Assembly (NCBI RefSeq): GCF_013328815.1
Contig: NZ_JABUHN010000011.1
Span: forward strand, 1 to 64,000
Origin: Tabrizicola fusiformis
Lineage (GTDB): Bacteria; Pseudomonadota; Alphaproteobacteria; Rhodobacterales; Rhodobacteraceae
Direction: 5' to 3'
DNA: 64,000 nt
Below are positions 1 to 7,851 of the stretch, in pieces. The first letter of the stretch is position 1, and the number at the start of each line of letters is the position of its first letter. The notes beneath the pieces were generated by a model. The model was not told where the DNA came from and ran no database searches. It was given only the letters and a program-made list of their open reading frames with translations. A program made the translations under genes and the position numbers.

Positions 1-380
1 TGGTCTGGCAGTATGCCAAGTCGATGCTTCTCGTCGACTGGAGGGCCATGCGGCATAATCCTGATCCCGGCATAATATGGTTTATGCCGAATTCGGCATA
101 AGGCGTAGTCGAAGCCCCAGAGGCCGGTGAGATCGAGGTCTTCCGCGAGGCGCAGCACGAAGTGGATGACCCCTTCGACATCGCCCTGCCCGTCGTCATG
201 GAACCAGAGGACGGAACTGCCCGGGCCATCCGGCAGTGAAAGGGCAAAGCCCGAGAACTCCGGATCGTCCAAGGCCTCGTCTTCCTCGCGCAAGCGCAGG
301 AAGAGATCGAGCGCCGCGAGGGCCTTGTCAGGTGTCCCGACGTCCAGGACGCAGGAGAATTGGGTGAAATAGTCAGCCAC
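1..380 (-). CDS. Conserved plasmid protein, 3' end disrupted at window edge
   Basis: Unknown function. The gene starts with GTG at 380 behind a good ribosome-binding site (AAGGAG at 387-392, minus strand) and stays open to the window edge, about 126 codons. The first ~95 residues read as a compact acidic protein of a type seen in rhodobacterial plasmid backbones, ending in a WGFDYA motif. Right after that motif (about position 101) the frame enters a cluster of GGCATAA repeats and the reading becomes basic and unlike the front. I infer that a mobile element or recombination junction replaced the natural C-terminus. It is probably the last gene of the minus-strand set that starts near 1885. 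Confidence 0.6.
   Translation of the reverse strand, partial: MADYFTQFSCVLDVGTPDKALAALDLFLRLREEDEALDDPEFSGFALSLPDGPGSSVLWFHDDGQGDVEGVIHFVLRLAEDLDLTGLWGFDYALCRIRHKPYYAGIRIMPHGPPVDEKHRLGILPD
52..101. repeat. Cluster of GGCATAA repeats with a 20-bp palindrome
   Basis: Four copies of GGCATAA or its complement lie in 50 bp: 52-58, 69-75, 82-88 (inverted) and 95-101. The last two form a perfect palindrome, TTATGCCGAATTCGGCATAA, at 82-101. The cluster sits exactly where the minus-strand gene loses its expected C-terminus. It could be the end or crossover site of a site-specific recombination element whose body lies left of the window. Confidence 0.5.
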
Positions 381-449
381 GATGGGCTCCTTTCAGAATG
401 AAAACCCGGGCCGCGACGGTCGGGTCAGGTCGGGTTGCGATGGGGGGGA

Positions 450-656
450 TCAGCCCGCTTCCGCGGGCTGGGGGATATTGGATGCGACCTGTGCTGCGGC
501 ATGGGCCTGCAAGAGCTCGCGGTAGTAGCGCTTGCGCGCCTCGCGCCAGCTGCGGACTGCGAGCGTGTCGGGGTGCAACCGCCGGATCGCCGTGCGCAGG
601 ACTGTGAGGGGAGAGGCTTCAGGGGTCAGTCCGAGGTTCTGATAGGCGCGGCTCAT
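450..656 (-). CDS. Small conserved plasmid protein, 68 aa
   Basis: Unknown function. A basic, mostly helical protein of 68 residues with no membrane segment. The start at 656 follows a strong ribosome-binding site (GGAGGT on the minus strand) located inside the end of the upstream gene, from which it is separated by one base. It therefore belongs to the minus-strand operon with the DUF6915 and DUF6878 genes. Proteins of this kind recur next to these two families in rhodobacterial plasmids; this is from memory. Confidence 0.65.
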   Translation of the reverse strand: MSRAYQNLGLTPEASPLTVLRTAIRRLHPDTLAVRSWREARKRYYRELLQAHAAAQVASNIPQPAEAG

Positions 657-657
657 G

Positions 658-1035
658 TCAGCTGACCTCCAGCACCGGCATCACCAGTTGCGGATCGACC
701 TCGGCTTCGATCTCCTGGGTCCGGCCCATCCACGGCTCGGCCCGGATCGAGCGCGCCCAATCGGCAAAGCTGGGGATGAAACCCAGATCCTCGCGGACAT
801 GCTGCTCGCCAACCCAGCGGGTCGGGATCACCCGGCTCGTCGATAGAGTGAGGGTTTTCCCGTGGACCTGCTCCAGCAGGAAAATCCCCTCGGCATGGTG
901 ACGGAGGGCGCGGTGCCGGAAGTCCGCCAGGATGAGCTTTGAGGCATCGAAGAATTCATGACAGGCGAGGTAGTCGTCGACCGTCCCGCCCCACTTTTTC
1001 ACCGAAGACAGGGCGTGGTGATACGGATGTGCCAT
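658..1035 (-). CDS. DUF6915 family protein
   Basis: A 125-residue protein with the N-terminal pattern AHPYHHALSSVKKWGG typical of the DUF6915 family, which is common on alphaproteobacterial plasmids and phages and has no known function. The middle is His-rich (HRALRHHAEGIF), so a metal or nucleic-acid role is possible but unproven. It lies nine bases after the DUF6878 gene and one base before the 68-aa gene, which indicates one transcript. Confidence 0.75.
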   Translation of the reverse strand: MAHPYHHALSSVKKWGGTVDDYLACHEFFDASKLILADFRHRALRHHAEGIFLLEQVHGKTLTLSTSRVIPTRWVGEQHVREDLGFIPSFADWARSIRAEPWMGRTQEIEAEVDPQLVMPVLEVS

Positions 1036-1044
1036 CGCCGCCCC

Positions 1045-1539
1045 TCAGAAGTCGTGGGTGTAGAGTTCGGACGAGGTGAACCGTTCGTTGAACTCGAGGT
1101 GGATGGTCCGGGCGCGGGCATCGATGCAGAACTCGCCATAGGCGCCGTCATTGTCCTGCCAGCCGGAATGCGAATCGGAGAGGAGGTCGTAGACCAGCTC
1201 TTCGACGGCGCCTTCGAGGGTCAGACAGCGCTCGGTGGGTGCCCCGCTCTGCCAGTCGATGCCGGCAAAGGTGATTTGAGCGGCGGGCAGCGTGACGCTT
1301 TGGTCAGCATCATTCCGGGCCTCGATGCTCTCGATCTGCCCGCTGTCGCCTGAGCCATCGAAACTGACCAGGGCATGCGCGATGCCGACAAGGCGCAGCC
1401 CGTCGAACAGTACCTCCTTGTTCCGGGCGTGCAGCGCCACCTCGGCGGCGTCACGCTCGGCCTGCTCGGCCAGGATGCGGGACAGTTCGGATGAGAGTTC
1501 AGGGGCCGGCGCAGCGCGGCCGGGAAGGTGGATGGTCAT
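1045..1539 (-). CDS. DUF6878 family protein
   Basis: A 164-residue protein. The C-terminal half carries the block NDGAYGEFCIDARARTI followed by FNERFTSSE, characteristic of the DUF6878 family of plasmid-borne proteins of unknown function. The N-terminal half includes a charged helix (about residues 15-45). The start at 1539 has a GGAGA ribosome-binding site eight bases upstream. First of three closely packed minus-strand genes (1539 to 450). Confidence 0.75.
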   Translation of the reverse strand: MTIHLPGRAAPAPELSSELSRILAEQAERDAAEVALHARNKEVLFDGLRLVGIAHALVSFDGSGDSGQIESIEARNDADQSVTLPAAQITFAGIDWQSGAPTERCLTLEGAVEELVYDLLSDSHSGWQDNDGAYGEFCIDARARTIHLEFNERFTSSELYTHDF

Positions 1540-1720
1540 TTTGGGATCTCCGGGGAGAGCGGGTTACAGGTGAGCCCGCCGCCGCTCTCTCTGTCTCAGC
1601 GGGCTCGCCCTGCCCGCTCCCGCCTCGACCTCCCCCTGCCGGACCCCTCGGTTCGGTGCCGTGTCCCCGGACGGGCGCGCTGGATGGGCGCGACCCGGGT
1701 GGGTGAGGCGCTTTCGCGCC

Positions 1721-1885
1721 TCATTGCCAGGGATCGATTTCCAGGGCGACGAGCGCCTCGTCGCCATCGTATTCATCAGACGGCATCGCCCCGTGCGTGC
1801 CGTCCCCGGCCTGAAACACGGTGATCGCGACCATCAGCGTGGCGGCGAGGCTGGCGGCGTAAGCGGTGGCATCTTTTTTGGACAT
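1721..1885 (-). CDS. Small plasmid-backbone protein, 54 aa
   Basis: Short protein starting MSKKDATAYAAS, with a hydrophobic helix (about residues 8-24) and an acidic tail ending in DPWQ. The internal ATG at 1885 is chosen because AGGAG lies eight bases upstream. Function unknown. It is separated from the DUF6878 gene by 181 bases in which I see no gene. Confidence 0.5.
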   Translation of the reverse strand: MSKKDATAYAASLAATLMVAITVFQAGDGTHGAMPSDEYDGDEALVALEIDPWQ

Positions 1886-2499
1886 GGGGTCGGCTCCTGT
1901 CTTCTTGGGGGCGGAGGACCATCCCCCGCGCGACAGGCGCCCGAAGTGTCTGACCGGATCTGCAATCACCCTCGTGCGTTCGGCTCGTCCGAATCCGCGA
2001 GGGCGGCACGCTCGCGTAGCCGACCCCTCTGGGGTTGAGTGTCAAAGAGACGGATCAGACCAAGGACAGCGAATGGAAGCGGGGGATGGGGCTTTGACCC
2101 GAGACAGGAGCTCCTGCCCCGTCACAGGATGCCCACCGCTCGCCAGCATTGCCGCCATGCGGGTCGCCAGCGATCAGCTGGTTCAGACCGGGAAGGTAGA
2201 GGGGCAACTTGCCATCGATGAATACGGGCGGGCGGGACCGTCACCTTGGAAACCCCATGGCATCAGGCTGAAACGCCACACCATTCCTGCCGCAGGTCTT
2301 GCTGCATTCTACACGGAGCGACACCTTGCCTGGCTGATACCGAACTGTTCCTGGAATTGTCGCGCACTTGAGATGCGAGATATTCCAGCCTGCCCTTGTG
2401 ACGGATTCTGTACTTCTCCGGAGCCGCTGCGACTTTACAACTGGTCTTTTACGCCATATATGGCAGTTTAAGCTATCATAGACGCCGTATCCGACAGAC
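1886..2499. other. 614-bp stretch without a convincing gene
   Basis: It must hold the promoter for the minus-strand genes and, at its right end, the promoter and operator of hipBA. Several short frames are open here, but none has a good ribosome-binding site or a recognisable product. A minus-strand frame at about 2045-2225 could be the remnant of a lost gene; I cannot support it. Confidence 0.4.
2453..2464. promoter_or_regulatory. Putative HipB operator upstream of hipBA
   Basis: Perfect 12-bp palindrome GCCATATATGGC, followed by AGTTTA, 36 bases before the hipB start. Autoregulation by HipB binding to palindromes before its own gene is known for this family. The match to a second copy behind hipA supports a binding role. 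Confidence 0.5.
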
Positions 2500-2877
2500 A
2501 TGTCAAATCTGAAAGCCCTTCGCTCCCTGACTGACCTTGGCCAGAACCTGCGCCAGGCCCGTCTGTCGCGCCGGTTCTCCATCGCAGAGCTGGCAACGCG
2601 GGCAGATGTGTCCGAGCGTACGCTGATGCGACTGGAAAAGGGCGATCCCGGAGTCGGCGTCGGAAATCTTGCTGCAGTGTTGGCCGCACTGGGAAGCCCC
2701 AAGGGTCTGGCTGATCTCATTTCACCAGAAAATGACCCCGTCGGCCTCTCTCGCGCGCTGGATGCCATTCCCAAACGAGGGCGCAGCTTCAAGCCTGGCA
2801 AGTCCACGAAGGCTGAGGCGAGAGGCGACGAAGCATCCCCTGCCCCGAAGCCTGAGCGCAAAGGGGTCAGTTTCTGA
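2500..2877 (+). CDS. hipB: HipB-like antitoxin, XRE-type helix-turn-helix
   Basis: A 125-residue DNA-binding protein. An XRE/Cro helix-turn-helix occupies about residues 12-65 (FSIAELATRADVSERTLMRLEKG). The rest is a basic, proline- and lysine-rich tail that would contact the toxin or DNA. It overlaps the start of the HipA gene by one base (ATGA type), which fixes the pair as a toxin-antitoxin operon. It probably represses the operon through the palindrome at 2453-2464 and keeps the kinase inactive. No strong ribosome-binding site precedes the ATG. Confidence 0.85.
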   Translation: MSNLKALRSLTDLGQNLRQARLSRRFSIAELATRADVSERTLMRLEKGDPGVGVGNLAAVLAALGSPKGLADLISPENDPVGLSRALDAIPKRGRSFKPGKSTKAEARGDEASPAPKPERKGVSF

Positions 2878-4157
2878 TGGCCGAAGTGGATCGCATTACC
2901 GTCCGCCGCACCCGCTCCGCGCCGGGCAAGCAGGAGGCCGAAGTTCATCTCGGCAATAGTCTCCTGCATGTGGGAAAGCTGCGTTTCGCATTCGACCGGG
3001 GCCGCCAACACTCGGAGTTCAGCTACAGTCAGGGGTGGACCGACGACCCAAAGGGTTTCGCCCTCGCGCCCGATCTTCCTCTTGGACTTGCACCCTTCTT
3101 CGCTTCATCCGGGCGCGGAGGGGATCAGCGCGAGAGTCTGCCCGGTGCGTTTCAGGATGCGGCGCCAGATGCCTGGGGACGGATGCTGATGGAACGGCTG
3201 CACGGGGCAGGCCTAAGCGAGTTCGACATGCTGACGCTGACCGATGATACGACCCGGCAAGGGGCGCTGCGGTTCTGTGACAGTGAAGGGCGTGTGATTA
3301 CTGGCGACACGGCCCCGGTTCCACAGCTGATCGACCTCGAAGACCTGCGCAGCATTGCCGCCACCATCGAACGCCGTGGCGAGGTTTCGAATGCGGCGCT
3401 GCGGCAGATGGCCGGCGCGGGTGGCTCCATCGGTGGAGCCCGGCCCAAGGCCAATGCTCTGGACGGCGGTCAACTCTGGATCGCGAAGTTTTCGTCAGCG
3501 ACAGATGCGAGTCCAGTCGAGCGGATCGAGGTGGCCACGCTGCAACTGGCGCGATCGGTGGGGCTGAACGCCCCCGACGCCAACCTGATGCTGGAGGCAA
3601 CCGACAGTCCGATCGCACTGATCCGCCGGTTTGACCGCGACGGGCCCGCACGCATCCCCTATATCTCCGCCCGCACCGCACTCCAGCGCCGCGGAGCCGA
3701 GCAAGGTGCCTATACCGAAATCGCAGGGTTCATCCAGCAGCACAGCGACAACCCGCAGGCGGACCTGACAGAGCTCTGGCTGCGGATCGTGTTCACCGTC
3801 TTGGTCACCAACACCGACGACCATCTGAAGAACCATGGCTTCGTCTATGCCGGCGATGGCCAGTGGAGCCTCTCTCAGATGTTCGACGTGAATCCGCAGC
3901 CTGAGCGGCATCGGCTGCTCAAGACGGCCATTTTCGAGGGTGCGCCCTTCGAAGCATCGCTTGAGATGGCGATCGAGGCCGCAGAGTTCTTCAGCCTGTC
4001 CCCGTCCGAGGCACGGCAGCGCGCTCGCGTGATGGCGAGGCAGATCCGCGACACCTGGCAGACGATCATGCAGCGTCATGGCGTGACGGGTCGCGATCTT
4101 AGCCAGCTGGCCCCCGCCTTCGAACATCGGGAGATGGAGCTGGCTCTGGCGCTGTGA
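2877..4157 (+). CDS. hipA: HipA-like serine/threonine kinase toxin
   Basis: A 426-residue type II toxin of the HipA kinase family. Enzymes of this family phosphorylate translation targets such as glutamyl-tRNA synthetase and cause growth arrest or persistence; the target here is unknown. Visible motifs are the nucleotide loop GGSIGGARPKA (about residue 181 on), the catalytic loop NTDDHLKNHGF (about residue 313 on) and a following DVNPQP metal-binding segment. Length and domain order are normal, so it looks intact. Together with hipB it probably stabilises the replicon. Confidence 0.9.
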   Translation: MAEVDRITVRRTRSAPGKQEAEVHLGNSLLHVGKLRFAFDRGRQHSEFSYSQGWTDDPKGFALAPDLPLGLAPFFASSGRGGDQRESLPGAFQDAAPDAWGRMLMERLHGAGLSEFDMLTLTDDTTRQGALRFCDSEGRVITGDTAPVPQLIDLEDLRSIAATIERRGEVSNAALRQMAGAGGSIGGARPKANALDGGQLWIAKFSSATDASPVERIEVATLQLARSVGLNAPDANLMLEATDSPIALIRRFDRDGPARIPYISARTALQRRGAEQGAYTEIAGFIQQHSDNPQADLTELWLRIVFTVLVTNTDDHLKNHGFVYAGDGQWSLSQMFDVNPQPERHRLLKTAIFEGAPFEASLEMAIEAAEFFSLSPSEARQRARVMARQIRDTWQTIMQRHGVTGRDLSQLAPAFEHREMELALAL

Positions 4158-4174
4158 AGTGATCTTCACCGCCG

Positions 4175-4213
4175 GATACGGCAGTTTATCACCATATAAG
4201 TGCCATATACGGC
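4175..4213. promoter_or_regulatory. Second HipB-type operator cluster behind hipA
   Basis: Contains GATACGGCAGTTTA (4175-4188), nearly identical to the motif next to the upstream palindrome, and GCCATATACGGC (4202-4213), one base different from the upstream 12-bp palindrome. The hipBA pair is thus bracketed by related sites. No divergent gene needs a promoter here, since the next gene is convergent. Confidence 0.45.
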
Positions 4214-4257
4214 ATGTAATGTGGTACAGCTTGCGATAGAACTAGTGCAAGCACTTC

Positions 4258-4290
4258 GGCCCCGGTCTTTCGACCGGGGCCTTTGCTTTT
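4258..4290 (+). terminator. Rho-independent terminator between hipA and DUF736 gene
   Basis: Perfect 10-bp stem (GGCCCCGGTC, 4258-4267, with GACCGGGGCC, 4272-4281), a TTTC loop and a T-rich tail to 4290. It lies between convergent genes and may serve both. Confidence 0.85.
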
Positions 4291-4294
4291 GCGA

Positions 4295-4618
4295 TCAGTC
4301 GCCGCGGCGGGTGTTGGGGCGGGACCAGATGAGGCTGTAGCCCTCGCCGTCTTCGTCATCGAAGAGGTTGGCGTAGATCGGGGCGGCGAAGCTCGGATCG
4401 TCCAGCTTCAGGCCCAGGTATTCGCGGTTCTCGTTCGATTTCTTCGTCCAGGCGGCGCCGATCTCGGCGCGGCCGACCAGGACCCGGTGGGAGGGGGCGT
4501 TCTCGCCCGAGGCGCGCAGGTCCGGGACGAGGCGCACACCCTTGGCCTGCAGGCTGAGGGTGAAGATTTCGCCGGTGTATTCGGTGCCGGTCTTCTTGAA
4601 GGTGCCGATGGTCGCCAT
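4295..4618 (-). CDS. DUF736 family protein
   Basis: A 107-residue single-domain protein starting MATIGTFKKTGTEYTGEI, the hallmark of DUF736, a family common on alphaproteobacterial plasmids and near conjugation genes, of unknown biochemical function. Conserved blocks NREYLGLKLDDPSF and YSLIWSRP are present. The ATG at 4618 is preferred over the longer frame because GGAGA stands just upstream and because the family starts here. Confidence 0.85.
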   Translation of the reverse strand: MATIGTFKKTGTEYTGEIFTLSLQAKGVRLVPDLRASGENAPSHRVLVGRAEIGAAWTKKSNENREYLGLKLDDPSFAAPIYANLFDDEDGEGYSLIWSRPNTRRGD

Positions 4619-4777
4619 GGTCTTTCTCCGTTTTGCTGTTTCGGGCCCGCGTCCTTGCGGCCTCGATGGCGATCGACAGCCCGGAGGCAACCGCTGGCGG
4701 AGTTGGCCGGGAAGGAGTAAAGGGGGGGAAATGCTGACGGACAGAAGGCCGAAGGGCCCCCTGCCCCGCTGCTGATG

Positions 4778-5977
4778 TCAGCCGACGCGGTCGAGAAGTT
4801 TCTTGGCGCGGCCTTCCATGTCGAGACGCGCATCCTGCTGGGTCTTGTCGCGCGCCAAGCGCGTGATCCCCTGCACGAAGTCGAAGATGCTCTCGGGCGG
4901 GCGGCCCTCTTCCATCAGCACCTTCTCGATGATCTTGCCCGACTCCGACTTCGAGAAGCCGCGCTTCCGCAGGAAATCGTCCCGATCCTCATCCGTCCGC
5001 GCCACGATCTGCTGCCGCGCCGCCTTGATGCCGTTCACGAATCCCTGCGGCGAAGAATTGGCGAAGCGAGTCAGCGCCGGGGCGGCCTCTTGGGCAAAGC
5101 GGGAGGCCGCGTATTTCGAGTGGCGGATGGTGATCTCCTGGAAGTCCTCCACGCCCCAGAGGTTGCGGTTCTGGCACACCGCCCTGAGGTAGAAGCTCGC
5201 CATGCCGAGCGTCTTGGCGCCCACCTCGGAGTTCCAGCAGTAGAAGCCCCGGAAGTAGAGATCGGGGGAGCCGCCCGGCAGGCGACCCGCTTCGATGGGG
5301 TTGCGATCATCGACCAGGAACAGGAAGACGTCGCGGTCAGAGGCGTAAAGGGTCGTCGTGTCGCGGCTGATCTCGACATCGGGGTTGTAGACCCCGGTCG
5401 ACCAGTCGAGCACGCCCGGAACTTTCCAGCGCGTATCGCCGGTGCCATTGCCCGCGATGCGCTGGACCGCCTCGACCAGTTCATGGTCGTGGATGCGGCC
5501 GTAGTCAGGGCCGGTCACGGCGCGCAATTCGGTGCGGCCATCCTCGGTCTCGAACGTCTTCACCTGCTCGGCGCGGTGGTTGCTGAGGCCGTATTGCAGG
5601 TTGATCCCGGCCAAAGGCGCAGGCAACTGCCGCAGGTAGGAGGCCGGGGCACCGACGATGCTGGCCAACTGGCCGAAGGCCCAATGCGTCGGAGCCACGG
5701 GCTCCTTGGCCTTGGGGAGGACCAAGTGCAGCCGCTCGGCGCTGTCGCGCGCAGCTTCGACCCGGATCTGCGCCGTCTCAACGACGCGGGACCGGCTCCG
5801 CTCGGACCGACCCTTCACCGAAGCCCAGAGATCGTCGAGCGAGAGATACCGCTCGTCATCGGGCCGGTTGAACCATTCGGACGACACCCGCCCGTTCCGC
5901 TCGCCCCGGCTCACATCCACCCTGTAGCCGCCCAACCTCACCGACCGCACAGGGTCCATAATTTCCACGTTGCTCAT
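4778..5977 (-). CDS. DUF932 domain protein, phage/plasmid-like
   Basis: A 399-residue protein of the DUF932 family, found on plasmids and phages. Typical segments are PASYLRQLPA (about residue 130), AVTGPDYGRIHDHELVEAV and a charged C-terminal half. Function unknown; some relatives are annotated as plasmid proteins of the YfjQ kind. The start at 5977 has a GGAGAG ribosome-binding site. It follows the DUF736 gene in the same orientation, a pairing seen on many rhodobacterial plasmids. Confidence 0.8.
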   Translation of the reverse strand: MSNVEIMDPVRSVRLGGYRVDVSRGERNGRVSSEWFNRPDDERYLSLDDLWASVKGRSERSRSRVVETAQIRVEAARDSAERLHLVLPKAKEPVAPTHWAFGQLASIVGAPASYLRQLPAPLAGINLQYGLSNHRAEQVKTFETEDGRTELRAVTGPDYGRIHDHELVEAVQRIAGNGTGDTRWKVPGVLDWSTGVYNPDVEISRDTTTLYASDRDVFLFLVDDRNPIEAGRLPGGSPDLYFRGFYCWNSEVGAKTLGMASFYLRAVCQNRNLWGVEDFQEITIRHSKYAASRFAQEAAPALTRFANSSPQGFVNGIKAARQQIVARTDEDRDDFLRKRGFSKSESGKIIEKVLMEEGRPPESIFDFVQGITRLARDKTQQDARLDMEGRAKKLLDRVG

Positions 5978-6136
5978 GGCAGTCTCTCCGTGACGGGCGC
6001 CGGAAGCCTCTCTCCCGGCTATGGCCCGTCACAGGCCAAAAGGCCCACTCTAACTCTTCCCCCTTACCGGTGCACACAATGACACGGAGGCATGAAGTCC
6101 ATTTAACTATTTGATACTACTTATGAAAGCGGCAGA

Positions 6137-6150
6137 TTGCCAATTGGCAA
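6137..6150. repeat. 14-bp palindrome at the rep end of the rep-par module
   Basis: TTGCCAATTGGCAA, a perfect palindrome directly abutting the stop codon of the rep gene. A copy with one mismatch lies two bases after the parB stop codon (10048-10061). Position and symmetry make both candidates for parS (ParB-binding) sites or module borders. Confidence 0.5.
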
Positions 6151-7224
6151 CTATCTGATGGGATTGGCCTCAGCAAACTTCCGGAAGAATGCCAAAAATG
6201 CCCTATCCGGATCGTCCGCAGGGGGCTTTCCGGCTGCCCAAGTGCGCCACTCACCTTCCACGAAATAGATATCGTAGCCTGCATGCCGAAGGCGCGCCGT
6301 CTCGTAGGTTTCTGTCCGCAGTGGCGTACCACGCGACTGGAGCCATGCCGGACGGGGCTTCAACTCGGGGGCCTTCGGCCGCTGATCGGGTGTCGCCTCA
6401 ACAGGAGCGGACGGGACTACCCTGTCCTCGGTGCCGGCAGCCCTAATACGTCGTCCGACTTTGGAAAACTGGAGAGCACGCCCTGCTGCGCCGGTCGCCT
6501 CCTCATCCTTCCGCCACCATTTGAGCTCAACATGTGTGACGCTTCGGCCAGATTTCAGGGGCTCGAACGCCACCATGAAATCGGAAAGGTCATTCACCTC
6601 TGCGACGGCGGGATCGAGAGCTCGAAGCTTGAGGTTTGACCAGGAAGTCAGCTTTCCCTTCGGTACACCAAGGATGCCCCGAAGTGCGTCAAGCGAAAAC
6701 CGCTCTGCTGACCTCCAACGCAAGTTTCCCCGCTTCTGCACCATCTCGTAAAGCGTTAGCGAGTATTTGGATGAAAGCGCGAACATCACCTCGCGCTGAA
6801 GGCGAGCGAAAACAGTTGAGTTCGCGATGATCTTTCGCAATCGCGCGGGTATTTCGTACTCGATCAAACCGTCAGATCGCAGTGCTTCGATGTTCCCTCC
6901 TAGCAACTGTACTCGCTCGATCGCCGGTCCGCCGTCCCAGTTGACAGACACCTTGACGACCGCCGACATCAAGCGCTCCAAGCTTTCGCCAACCCGGTCA
7001 TTCGAGTTGTGTTTGCCTCGCAGTGCCGATTTCGAGATGATGTGGCTCACGGGCTTGTCGATGGCATCCCATGCGTTCTCAAGAAGTTGATTGTAAATTC
7101 TCCGATCGTTGAGGCTCAGGGGTGTTACCTCGATCAGATCAACCAGTTCGCCTGGCTTGATCAGACTGTCGGCACTTGGCCGAGCATCAATGGTGCGATA
7201 GGGTTTTTCAGCCATGGAGCCCAT
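6151..7224 (-). CDS. rep: Replication initiation protein, Rep_3/RepB-like
   Basis: A 357-residue protein that probably binds the adjacent iterons and opens the origin. The N-terminal two thirds carries the tandem winged-helix pattern of the Rep_3 type, with VTPLSLNDRRIYNQLLENAW (about residues 33-52) and SSKYSLTLYEMVQKRGN (about residues 150-166). The C-terminal ~100 residues are proline-rich and less conserved, ending in a WRTWAAGKPP segment seen in rhodobacterial plasmid initiators. It is divergent from parA, with the presumed origin between. Start could be Met1 or Met4; neither has a strong ribosome-binding site. The family is inferred from pattern, so the exact Rep class is uncertain. Confidence 0.75.
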   Translation of the reverse strand: MGSMAEKPYRTIDARPSADSLIKPGELVDLIEVTPLSLNDRRIYNQLLENAWDAIDKPVSHIISKSALRGKHNSNDRVGESLERLMSAVVKVSVNWDGGPAIERVQLLGGNIEALRSDGLIEYEIPARLRKIIANSTVFARLQREVMFALSSKYSLTLYEMVQKRGNLRWRSAERFSLDALRGILGVPKGKLTSWSNLKLRALDPAVAEVNDLSDFMVAFEPLKSGRSVTHVELKWWRKDEEATGAAGRALQFSKVGRRIRAAGTEDRVVPSAPVEATPDQRPKAPELKPRPAWLQSRGTPLRTETYETARLRHAGYDIYFVEGEWRTWAAGKPPADDPDRAFLAFFRKFAEANPIR

Positions 7225-7410
7225 ACATGCTTTGTCTTACTTTTGTAGTTTGAAGTGAGTAAGCGAGCAAGTGTCTGGTAGCGCTCAGATCGGCAGACGT
7301 CGGGCCGGCACCCAATTTGTAAGTTGATCACGCGAGGACGAATCAGGGGCGATTCGCAGGCGATTGAAAGCAAAGAGAAATCTGCAGCCCGACGCCTTGA
7401 GAGGTTGCGT

Positions 7411-7521
7411 CACCCGAAATGTAAGTCTTCGACCAGTTGCAAAAAGTAAGTCGTCCCGCCCCGATTCGTAAGTTCTACACTCCCAGAATGTATGGCTAAG
7501 CACCCAGGAAGTAAGGTAAGG
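7411..7521 (+). repeat. Iteron array with about 22-bp period
   Basis: The core GTAAGT recurs at 7421, 7446 and 7468, with variants GTATGG at 7490 and GTAAGG at 7511, giving spacings of 25, 22, 22 and 21. Most copies follow CCC and an A/T-rich spacer. One more GTAAGT with the same context lies at 7319. Iterons with a helical period of about 22 bp are the classical binding sites of Rep_3 initiators. Confidence 0.6.
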
Positions 7522-7603
7522 CGTGTATTATCTATGCTTTACAGCCGCTTACGGCATGCGAACCCTAGAACCAGAAAGAATCTGAACTCTTAGAGGTTTT
7601 CTT

Positions 7604-7612
7604 TGTGGATAA
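7604..7612 (-). promoter_or_regulatory. DnaA box
   Basis: TTATCCACA on the minus strand (TGTGGATAA on plus) is a perfect consensus DnaA box, next to an A/T-rich run. It fits helper loading by host DnaA at the iteron origin. Confidence 0.6.
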
Positions 7613-7851
7613 TTTTTCAGGAAGAAGGTTGCGCTGACCGCCACCTCTCATTGAAACCCTACTTTTTGGGATGGGGCGACATCGTGACGGGCGCAGACTA
7701 TCGACTTTCTGAGCCACGCCAGCGAAAGAGCGGAAGTCGACGTCAAGTTGCCCGTTTTCCGGAGGATCACCGTCGAGACGGTGATTTCCGAACTTTACCC
7801 TGCGTGGAAGATGCAGCATGATTCGAGCATAACCACAGAAGAGAGCAGTTG

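Larger units (their letters stand above)
7225..7851. other. Probable replication origin region (oriV)
   Basis: A 627-bp non-coding stretch between divergent rep and parA. It has an iteron array at 7411-7521, a consensus DnaA box at 7604-7612 and A/T-richer sequence than the neighbours, especially 7520-7660. This is the expected anatomy of an iteron-type plasmid origin. Short open frames here look like chance. Confidence 0.65.

Noticed and set aside
2241-3011. Long minus-strand open frame (256 codons) over hipB
   Set aside because: It lies opposite the clearly coding hipBA genes and has no family resemblance; a high-G+C shadow.
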